Positions 1 to 8,051 of a stretch of DNA of 64,000 bases are shown piece after piece. The DNA lies in the NCBI GenBank assembly GCA_907165135.1, contig OU015567.1, forward strand, positions 7,755,001-7,819,000. Reading direction: 5' to 3'. Both the position numbers and the translations under genes were made by a program. Position 1 is the first letter of the stretch. Each line of letters opens with the position of its first letter. Under the pieces are notes generated by a model. It had not been told where the DNA came from, did not search any database, and saw only the letters and a program-made list of their open reading frames with translations. Origin of the DNA: Oikopleura dioica (Eukaryota > Chordata > Appendicularia > Copelata > Oikopleuridae).

Positions 1-40
1 TTGTAAGGCAGAATAAAATCTAAGAGTCGAATAATTATAG

Positions 41-317
41 TGAAGGGTGCTTACTTCTACTATCTCTATACTATCTCTGCAGTTGCATATAAAAAGATAA
101 CAAAAAGGGTTACAGTAAAAAGGGTACTTTATTCTTAATCTTATCTCAGTGGGACACTCAGTCCGAATGCCTATTTCAGGCGGTTACGCTTCTTTATATA
201 CTCGCCGCAGGTGCGTGCTCGCTAGGGGCGACGGTGAGCCGGAAGCGCTGCGCTTCTAGAATTCTCCAGAACTTTGCCCTGCAACTTGTATTGCATAATA
301 GTAGTAGCACCGTTACA
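41..317 (-). repeat. 3' LTR of the retrotransposon
   Basis: 277 bp, TG...CA, same sequence as 5054-5330. On the minus strand it holds a TATA-like TATATAAAG at 200-192 and AATAAA at 133-128, about 65 bp apart, which fits a promoter followed by a short R region. Confidence 0.93.
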
Positions 318-328
318 CTCTCCCCTGC
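318..328 (-). other. Polypurine tract
   Basis: On the minus strand the bases just before the 3' LTR read GCAGGGGAGAG, a purine-rich tract placed where plus-strand DNA priming is expected. Confidence 0.6.
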
Positions 329-1915
329 CCGCAAAAGAAGTTTCAGCCCGGCCGCTTGGAGTCGCACTGTTGTGGCCGCAAGGCGCTCGAAATCAAAAAA
401 AAATATGTTCGGCGCGTGACTGAAGCGCCAAGTTATAGCATGATTCAAAATGGTTCCGGTTATCTGATTCAGTGCGGGAGGAGAGAACTTTGTGAACCAA
501 GAAATTTGTTTCTTTCTTTTTAATCAAACAGGTTGTTGGTTTACTGGTTTTGTTTCATCTCACATTCGTATTGCGTCTCGAAAACAATGAGGGTAAAAAA
601 TTTAAGTTTTTGTTTTTGAAGGATGGCTTGTGAAGGCGTTATGATCTCAAAAACAAATTGTTGACGAATCGCATTCCAAGTCTCGTCGAAATTTTCCTCA
701 ATTTAACTTATCGCAAAATAGTGTTATTCTCAACTTGTCATATAAACCCTTCCCCACCAATATCTCGTGAAGAATTTCGGTATCGAATGACAAACTGTAC
801 CTCATCAGATCGATTTCTGCTTTATTCTTACGACTGGTGTTGGCAGGGTAAACTTACAGCGAAAACAATCTTCATCATTTTCCTGTTCTTGTTGATCTTC
901 TTTTGTAGTTCTCCTTTAACAACAAATATGACTAGGCATTCTATTGAGACCCTTCCCCTTGGGAGGAGTACCTTTACAAAAAAGACCACTGTTGTCGGTA
1001 CGAGGTTACTTCTTTCGGACACTCGGTGGGTTTCTCTCACTCTCGTTTGCTTCCGACTCGTTCTTACATCCTAGACTTTGTTTTGACTTTGTAACGACCA
1101 CCTCTCATTCTCACTGTCGACAGATTTCAGTCTCGTCATCGTTGGGGAGGCCATTTGAAGTGTCCTTGATCGCAAATGAGCCGTCGATTGACATCTAGGT
1201 TCTGTTAATTAACCGCAGCGTTTATTATCGCTTGCCATATCATTGTTCTAAAACAACTTTCTTCGGATCTGTACAATATACTTACTTGAAAGAACCTTCG
1301 GAATGACTTCTACTGGACGTATCCGTTTCATGCAAAACAAAAAAGAATACAGATCATATTAAGTAGCCGAAGCCATTCTATTCGTTCGGATGGCAAAAAA
1401 TTTATCTCTCGTTGTGTTCGTTAAACATGTGAAAAAAAATTGACTTTGATTGATAAACCTAGGATAATCTTTGTCATTTTTGTCACCTGGCTCGGTTTAC
1501 TCTTGGTGGCTGTGAATCCAATTTCCAACTCGTTGGACTGACTCACCACCCAGTATGCTAGTTCAAAATCGTTATGATTCTTTAATTAAGATTGTCAGAT
1601 CCGGTTACCTTTATTTTGATAGCAGCTCTCTGTATATTGTCTTCTCTCTCATCAAGGTTATCTCAAATGATGAAAACGACTGTCGGCATTCTAAACATTT
1701 CATCGCTTTAAATTTTGGAACAAAAAAATCAGTTTATTCGTCGTCTTTGATTTTTCGGTTTAAGGCAAAGCGATTTCAATTGTTTCGTATGCCGTTGTTT
1801 TTGGAATTCAGTTTGCATTATTTTTTTCTTATGTTCGTCTTTGCTCGGTGAAGTACTTTTCTGTACCGTTTTCCTTTAAAAGGTTTTGACTTTAAATATC
1901 GCTTACAATGCTTAC
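329..1915. other. Non-coding 3' part of the retrotransposon interior
   Basis: About 1.6 kb between the second ORF and the polypurine tract. All frames are broken often on both strands. The short open frames here carry no family signature I can see. It may be a degenerated remnant of pol or env, or filler that keeps packaging length. Confidence 0.5.
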
Positions 1916-2716
1916 TCAATTAACTTTTGATGATTTTTCAAAAAGGTCATCTGTTTCTTCGTCGGTTCTTTCCTCAGTGATGGTTCTTTTCCAAAATTCG
2001 AAGAAGTTATTGACTCTTTGTTCTTCCGCTTCTAAACAAAATTCATCTTCAAGCTGACTGATTTGACTCGTATTACCAATTTTGGGTCGATTCGGTCGAG
2101 AAGAGTCCGCTGTCTCTTCATTATCTTTCATTATTCCTGCTGGTTCTGAGTTCTCTTCTGAAGTAAGGCCTTTGCGTTTTATTTTTGTAGTTGAATACTT
2201 TCTGTCCATATTTTCGAAAGCAGCCTCGATCGAACGAAGGCTGAGATTCATGCATTCCTTCCAGTCAAGTTTTTTAAGTCTTCTTGATGAATTGAATGCT
2301 TCAACAATGCGTTGATCTCGTCGAGCGTTCAAGGGAAGCCAGCAAAAGATTTCCTGACGAACGAACTCTCCCTCTTTTAGGTTCTGGGATGCGATTTGAA
2401 GAATAAGCAGCGCGGCGTAAAAAATTCTCGTTAGATCTTCGTTTTCGGGAGTTTTTTCCAACACGATTGATGTTACATTCAGGAGGATTGTTTTTCTTAT
2501 CGAAGTATCGTTTCTTTTAATCAGATCTCTTATGGTCCAGATTGAATCTGGATTCATATAAATAAGGTTATTCAGTTGAGAATGGGTATCGATGATCTTA
2601 TCAATATCACTTTTCGGTGGATACCACGAAATATCAATTTTACCTTGATTCTTCAAACTGTCGCTCATGGCTAGTAATAGTATTGAGACTCGCTGGTTCT
2701 TATCGTTCCGAGTCAT
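1916..2716 (-). CDS. Second ORF of the retrotransposon, function unknown
   Basis: 266-codon ORF starting 136 bp after the gag-like ORF on the same strand. I do not recognise it. It has a helical N-terminal two-thirds with no signal peptide or membrane segment, then a hydrophilic, Glu/Asp/Ser-rich tail from about residue 175. It lacks the catalytic aspartates of protease, the YxDD-type box of reverse transcriptase and the DDE triad of integrase, so it is not an obvious pol fragment, and without membrane segments it is unlikely to be an envelope. It could be an accessory factor or a captured host sequence. Its intact frame inside a young element suggests it is, or recently was, useful to the element. 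Confidence 0.5.
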   Translation of the reverse strand: MTRNDKNQRVSILLLAMSDSLKNQGKIDISWYPPKSDIDKIIDTHSQLNNLIYMNPDSIWTIRDLIKRNDTSIRKTILLNVTSIVLEKTPENEDLTRIFYAALLILQIASQNLKEGEFVRQEIFCWLPLNARRDQRIVEAFNSSRRLKKLDWKECMNLSLRSIEAAFENMDRKYSTTKIKRKGLTSEENSEPAGIMKDNEETADSSRPNRPKIGNTSQISQLEDEFCLEAEEQRVNNFFEFWKRTITEERTDEETDDLFEKSSKVN

Positions 2717-2852
2717 TCTTAATAAATTAAGATCTTATTCTCTAATTTAAAATTGTTTGCTTCTTATCGAATCAAATTCGTTAAATAATCGTTGTTGATT
2801 TTCATGTTATTTTCTTCCGGTGTTTACTCTTCTTCGCCGTTATTCTCCTCGT

Positions 2853-3674
2853 CTAAATTAGTTTACACGTTGACAAATGTTGAATTTTATTACCGCTTGA
2901 CTCGCTTCCTAACGCTTCATTATCAAAGGTTCTTATTTCGAAAATTCCGGGTTCATCTGTTTCTGTTCTCAGTTTCTGAGCAAAAATGCATGCGTCCATT
3001 AAATCTTGTACAGTTAGGGTTAGGTTCTCCAATTTTTTCTCACACGACCTCTTTATTTCCACCTTCGTGGCATCGCTTGCCACTGCCATAATACGATGAT
3101 ACATTATTGTCGCATCTCCTGAACTAACATTATCATTGTTGGCAAGTTTTATCATAAGGTTAAGTCTTGAAAGAAAGGCAATCAAGGATTCGCCAGGCCG
3201 TTTAATTGTTTTATGGATTTTTCGGCTGAGGTCTGAACGGGACACTCCTAAGAAGGTCATCAATGAGTATGTAAATCTTGTGAAGCTCGTTCGCTCTGTC
3301 TCTGGTATCAGCTGGTCGATATAGGAAAATTTGCCAGGCAATGTCGTAAGGAGCAGCGAACAAAGTTGTGATTCATCTACTCCTTGGGCTCGTGCCGCTT
3401 TGAAGCATATCGCGCATGAGCTTAAATGGTCCAAGAAGGAGCTTTCACTCGGGTTCCATTGAGATAGCCCGAAAGAAGACGCTTTAAGACCGACGGGCAT
3501 TTTTGAATTGTCTACTTTCTCCTTTACTATTCTAGGTTCTTTTTGAGTCTCGGGTTCCTTTATTTGTTTCTCCAGATTCTGAAATGCTTTCTTTACTGCC
3601 TCATCCCCTTGTTTGTTCCTGATTGCGCGCTCCATTTCGGCCAATGCTTGTTCAATTTGCCTTTCGGTATTCAT
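2853..3674 (-). CDS. Gag-like protein of the retrotransposon
   Basis: Single 273-codon ORF at the position of gag, first gene after the 5' LTR and leader. The N-terminal third is charged and probably coiled (many Glu, Lys, Gln). The middle (about residues 60-225) is helical with a pattern like retrotransposon capsid proteins, including a segment ending KRPGESLIAFLSRLN similar to the conserved capsid region of LTR-element Gags. There is no CCHC zinc knuckle, so RNA packaging must rely on basic residues or a partner. The protein ends without readthrough to pol. Identification rests on position and general character, not on a database match. Confidence 0.65.
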   Translation of the reverse strand: MNTERQIEQALAEMERAIRNKQGDEAVKKAFQNLEKQIKEPETQKEPRIVKEKVDNSKMPVGLKASSFGLSQWNPSESSFLDHLSSCAICFKAARAQGVDESQLCSLLLTTLPGKFSYIDQLIPETERTSFTRFTYSLMTFLGVSRSDLSRKIHKTIKRPGESLIAFLSRLNLMIKLANNDNVSSGDATIMYHRIMAVASDATKVEIKRSCEKKLENLTLTVQDLMDACIFAQKLRTETDEPGIFEIRTFDNEALGSESSGNKIQHLSTCKLI

Positions 3675-4311
3675 TTTATGTGATCTCAGTCTTAAAACAA
3701 ACTTCTGGTTAGAAAGTAAGATAGCAACAACCGATCTATCCCTCGTTCTTCATTTGTTTTTGCGTTGGCCGGTTGGTGACGTCTTCACGACGAATTTGAC
3801 GTCGCGAACTGATGATCAGCAAAATTTTGGCAACAAAAACTTAAATTAAGATTTATTGCCACTTATCCCCTTTTTTGTAAAAAAAAACTCGTGATCAAGC
3901 GGAAGCTTTATTGGCTTCGCGCGTGTGTGTGAGCTGTGTGATGGACAAACATGATCTTTACTGATGGGGAGTATGGTACTCGTGATCAGAGGAAAGACCG
4001 AGATATCCGATTAGTGTGCTTTGACACTCGTGCGGTCAATCAAGATCCGATCTTTGATGTAAAGAGAATTTCTTTTACTTATAGGAGACTTATATTAACC
4101 AATTATATAGCCTTATCACCCTGATTGTAACGCCGAAGCCTAGTTCAGAAGCTAATCAATGTATAACTTATTATAAGCATAATTAGTGGATTTCCGGTTT
4201 GACTTTTGGCACTTACAAGCTTGATAGAAATTACGCATCGGGGAGTCTGACCTTTTCAGGACTTTCGATCTCCCACTACCCGTCAAGTGCTTGCATGGCT
4301 CGAGTCAAAAC

Positions 4312-4794
4312 GAGGGTAATTAAGCATAATTAGGGGACTTTCGATTTGATTACGGCACGCATAGCCCGGCGGCATTACAACAGGTATCCCTGCGACCGCT
4401 CAGGTCTTACAATGGCCTCATGTCAAATCAGAGGGTAATTAAACATAATTAGGGGTTTCCGATTTGATTCCGGCACGCATAGCCCGGCGGCATTACAACA
4501 GGTATCCCTGCGACCGCTCAGGTCTTACAATGGCCTCATGTCAAATCAGAGGGTAATTAAACATAATTAGGGGGTTCCGATTTGATTCCGGCACGCATAG
4601 CCCGGCGGCATTACAACAGGTATCCCTGCGACCGCTCAGGTCTTACAATGGCCTCATGTCAAATCAGAGGGTAATTAAACATAATTAGGGGTTTCCGATT
4701 TGATTCCGGCACGCATAGCCCGGCGGCATTACAACAGGTATCCCTGCGACCGCTCAGGTCTTACAATGGCCTCATGTCAAATCAGGGGGTAATT
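4312..4794. repeat. Tandem repeat, 118-119 bp unit, about 4 copies
   Basis: Units start at 4312, 4431, 4549 and 4667, with a partial start at 4785. The last three are almost identical and the first is slightly diverged. A more degenerate copy can be traced from about 4150. The array lies in the untranslated leader between the 5' LTR and gag of the retrotransposon. Confidence 0.9.
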
Positions 4795-5040
4795 AAGCTC
4801 CTAAACGGGTTACATCAATATAAGGTCAAAAACTGTCACCTGTTCAGGTGTGAGCCACTAAACTTGGGGCCAGAATTCTGGGTGCAAGATATGGCAATGA
4901 CTCAGGGCTGAAATTAATAGTAAGGCCTTTAGGAGTGAGTTATATACTGTCTTATTTGTTTACTTAAATTCCTATTTACTTTTTTGTTTTCTCCCATTTT
5001 ACATACCTGTTAGATCGTCTCGGCTCGGGTTCGTTTAATT

Positions 5041-5052
5041 CTTCTGACACCA
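5041..5052 (-). other. tRNA primer-binding site
   Basis: One base after the minus-strand 5' LTR comes TGGTGTCAGAAG, complementary to the 3' end CTTCTGACACCA typical of a leucine tRNA. The match to my memory of that tRNA is 12 nt. The next bases diverge. This confirms element polarity. Confidence 0.7.
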
Positions 5053-5053
5053 T

Positions 5054-5330
5054 TGAAGGGTGCTTACTTCTACTATCTCTATACTATCTCTGCAGTTGCA
5101 TATAAAAAGATAACAAAAAGGGTTACAGTAAAAAGGGTACTTTATTCTTAATCTTATCTCAGTGGGACACTCAGTCCGAATGCCTATTTCAGGCGGTTAC
5201 GCTTCTTTATATACTCGCCGCAGGTGCGTGCTCGCTAGGGGCGACGGTGAGCCGGAAGCGCTGCGCTTCTAGAATTCTCCAGAACTTTGCCCTGCAACTT
5301 GTATTGCATAATAGTAGTAGCACCGTTACA
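5054..5330 (-). repeat. 5' LTR of the retrotransposon
   Basis: 277-bp twin of 41-317. TATATAAAG lies at 5213-5205 and AATAAA at 5146-5141 on the minus strand. This LTR now supplies the stop codon (5328-5326) of the upstream TLC-domain gene, and its AATAAA could end that gene's transcript. Confidence 0.93.
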
Positions 5331-6000
5331 ATAGAGATCGTGTTTTCTCAACCTTACCTTGATGAAATACGCGAGCAAGCACTAGAATATTCAACGTAGA
5401 AATAATTCCAAGCGAAGTCATCAGAGCATACCACTTCGCATCCCTGCTGTAATTAGGCCGGGCGAGCATCCTTTCGATTAAATGTTTCCCAACTGAGTAA
5501 CGAAAAGGAATATTTGTCACTAAATTCAGCAGTTTCACAACGGGGAAAAACGCATTCTCAGTATTTCCGGAATATTTCATCAATAAGCGTGTGTGAACGA
5601 AGACGGAATTGACCTCCATTAACAATGAAGTCAGGACGAGACCTAAGTTTTTGAAAATAAACTGCTGAGATGAAACAAGCGCACCTTGATACTTCGTGTC
5701 CTTCAGGCACGTGAGCAAAACAAGATCACAAACAGAGTGGTGTAAGACAAAAAATCCAGTGAGAAGCTTGTTGAATGGCCTTTCGACTAGGACCTTGTAG
5801 GAGTCGTAAACGTAGAAAGCGGCGGAGTATTCAAGTAACGCTTCTCCTAAGGAGTTTATCTTCGATTCCATCACGCTTGGCTTGAAAATATATTGAGTTA
5901 CTGGTTTATGGAAAGAAGTTAAAAACCGTTGGAGAAAGATAGATGGCAATGGGAGAACCAACTGCAAGAATAGATGCATTTGCGAGGGCGGCAATTTCAT
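5326..6000 (-). CDS. TLC-domain membrane protein, stop codon replaced by an LTR
   Basis: Single-exon ORF of 224 residues. Several hydrophobic segments and a His-His pair in a membrane segment (FFVLHHSVCDLVLL, about residues 83-96), followed by a conserved-looking stretch with Glu, Asn and Arg (MEVNSVFVHTRLL), match the TRAM/LAG1/CLN8 (TLC) family, closest in size to the TLCD group, which acts in ER or plasma membrane lipid composition. The last codons are CGA TCT CTA TTG TAA. The final TTG TAA lies inside the LTR that begins at 5330. Rejoining the flanks across the element gives CTA TAA, so the original gene ended one codon earlier. The protein therefore gained only one Leu, but its 3' UTR has been displaced by 5.3 kb. 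Confidence 0.75.
   Translation of the reverse strand: MKLPPSQMHLFLQLVLPLPSIFLQRFLTSFHKPVTQYIFKPSVMESKINSLGEALLEYSAAFYVYDSYKVLVERPFNKLLTGFFVLHHSVCDLVLLTCLKDTKYQGALVSSQQFIFKNLGLVLTSLLMEVNSVFVHTRLLMKYSGNTENAFFPVVKLLNLVTNIPFRYSVGKHLIERMLARPNYSRDAKWYALMTSLGIISTLNILVLARVFHQGKVEKTRSLL
5331..5334. repeat. Target-site duplication ATAG (partner at 37-40)
   Basis: ATAG directly follows the right LTR and directly precedes the left LTR. It overlaps the original stop codon of the TLC-domain gene read on the minus strand. Confidence 0.85.
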
Positions 6001-6507
6001 GCTTCCATTTTGCAGTATTCTGAAGAGTTGCTTAAACTGTATTTACGGAAGCTATAAATTTACATGGTGCTCCTTGACATATTCAGGAATCGGGATTTTC
6101 TAAAAAGTAAGACAAATTTATCAAAAACGATGACAGCAGCTGGCCACTTAATCGCGTGGATTACGTCCTCTAAGATTTCTAAAATCATTTTTTTTCTAAA
6201 AAGATGAGTAACTCACTAGCAGGAAATATGTTTTTTGTGCGTGAACGCGTAACAAACTTTTGATTTATTTTGCATCCACTTATGCAAAAGTGCCGATGGA
6301 TGAATTTATATCAGCGACGGGCCCATACTCATGAAAACATTGAGCCAAGAGCTCACTTGCGCCGTTCGGACTAAGCCGATGAACCGAGAGTCTCAACCAG
6401 GGGCGATAAGGTTTCACCCGGTTGTATCATTTTTGAAGATATTCAGAGGCAAAACATTCCATTGCTTATAAACCTGACAGTTTTCCCATTTTCATAGAAA
6501 AGAAAAA
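6001..6507. other. Divergent intergenic region
   Basis: 507 bp between the start codons of the minus-strand TLC gene and the plus-strand sulfotransferase gene. No ORF or RNA gene is seen. It presumably holds both promoters, and no clear TATA box was found. Confidence 0.5.
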
Positions 6508-7740
6508 ATGACGAGTAGAGAACAACTAATAGGATCAAACTCAAAAAGAAGAACACCTCAAATTGCACTGTTTATTATCACATTGGTTCTCTTTTCCTTT
6601 GCAGTCAATACTTTGCGAACATATAAAGCGCCGATTAAAAAGGTACAGGAACGGATCATTCATCATCCATTTTCTTGATTACAAAAAGTAAATGAAAATA
6701 TCCTCAAAAGCGACCGAAACCAATTCCACACAAATCATCTTCCTTTCAACGAGAACAAACCAAGACTCACAGCGAAACACCCTCAAAGCCAAGCCCTCAA
6801 GTCGATCCAAACAGAGCCTATCCGCAACCGATGACGATGGAAGTAAAAGATCCATTCTGGGAAGTGTTTCCGAACATAACCGAAGGACAAGATTGTGCTG
6901 CTGATTTCAGATGGTTTCGCCCGGAAGAAGGGAGGAAAAGGACTGCGATTTCAAGCTTTCCTGGTTCGGGGAACACCTGGGCAAGACATTTGCTTCATAT
7001 GGCCAGTGGATATTGGACGGGGAACAGAAGAGGATCGAACAAGTTGGAAGCAGCCGGTTGGAAAGCAGAAAAAATGATTGCAAGGACAGAACAACTATCG
7101 CCCAAAAGACACACAGGCTTCATAACAATCAAGGTAAAGCGAATTATATTGAAATTATCTAAGTCTCTTTAGCATGCGAGTTTGAACAAGGAATAATCTT
7201 GGTCAGAAATCCCTTCGATGCTATTCTAGCCGCGTACAATCATCACAAAGCCGGAAAAACCGGGGAACCGCCGATGACAGTTTACAAAGGGCCCGACTGG
7301 CCAGAATTTGTCGACCACTGGGCTTACCGTTGGGAAGAATTTCACCTTCAGTGGCTTGCGTAAGAGATAAAAAAAGAAATTGAAAATGACTAGATGGATT
7401 TCAGTTTTGACGGACCGGTGGAGTGGACATGCTTCCAAACATTGATAAAGGACCCGGTAGAGACAGCTGGAAAATGGCTGGACTTCTTGGAGATGGACCA
7501 TCGCCGCTTAGGTAAATCCTCTTTCAAAAACTGTCACGACAGTATCTTCTCCTTTCAGGCTGCATCCACGCGGACCCAACAGGGCAATTCCAGCGAAAGA
7601 AGACGCAAGACTACTCGCATTTGTACACACCGAAGATGGCAAAATACGTCCACCAGAAAATAAAGACGATCTCTGATGGCTTCAAACAAAAGGGAATCGA
7701 AGATTGTACTCAATATTTCAAATACGATAAATGCTGTTGA
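6508..7740 (+). CDS. WSCD-type Golgi sulfotransferase
   Basis: Five exons that join in phase: 6508-6642, 6711-7133, 7181-7359, 7405-7511, 7559-7740 (introns of 68, 47, 45 and 47 bp). The product has a short cytosolic head, a hydrophobic signal anchor at about residues 17-36, a hydrophilic stem, then the sulfotransferase fold. The PAPS 5'-phosphosulfate loop reads FPGSGNTWARHLL and the 3'-phosphate site reads IILVRNPFDAI. The C-terminal CIHADPTGQFQRKK region matches the end of WSC-domain-containing sulfotransferases (WSCD1/2). No WSC domain is visible, so it is a short, catalytic-only form. The acceptor substrate is unknown. AATAAA lies at 7792-7797. The 7181 splice acceptor is chosen by frame. 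Confidence 0.82.
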
Positions 7741-8051
7741 ACTAAAACTCTTATTTATCAATAATTATGTTCTCTGCTCGAGTTGATATCGAATAAACTG
7801 CTAATCAAGTTAATTTCCAACCATATTCTCTACCTACCGGTTCGTAATTAGTGCAGGTTAGGGTTAGGCTTAAAATCGAGTCAAAATTAAAGCTAAAAAA
7901 TGAAGCGCAGATGCGTGGGCGAATGAGCGCGGCGCGCTGAATTCCTCCGAGTCGGAGATTCCAACGAAATGGAGAGTAAAATCTAAAAAAATCTAGAATG
8001 GAGAGATAATAACGAAAATAGAAGCAAAGGAAAAATTATGAGAGAAGAATC
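7741..8051. other. Intergenic spacer
   Basis: 311 bp with the poly(A) signal of the sulfotransferase gene at 7792-7797 and a short telomere-like GGTTAGGGTTAGG near 7856-7868. No gene seen. Confidence 0.5.

Larger units (their letters stand above)
41..5330 (-). mobile_element. LTR retrotransposon, gag-only, non-autonomous
   Basis: Two direct repeats of 277 bp (41-317 and 5054-5330) look identical by eye, start TG and end CA, and are flanked by the 4-bp duplication ATAG (37-40 and 5331-5334). The element reads on the minus strand: 5' LTR at 5330-5054, tRNA primer site at 5052-5041, leader with 118-bp tandem repeats, gag-like ORF (3674-2853), second ORF (2716-1916), a non-coding stretch, a purine tract at 328-318, then the 3' LTR. 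No protease, reverse transcriptase, RNase H or integrase is recognisable, so it probably moves with help from another element. Identical LTRs imply a recent insertion. Superfamily (Ty3 or BEL) is undecided because pol is missing. Confidence 0.9.

Noticed and set aside
6692-7077. Alternative open frames overlapping the sulfotransferase exon
   Set aside because: Only the frame with FPGSGNTW and VRNPFDAI carries sulfotransferase motifs. The other frames are shadows.
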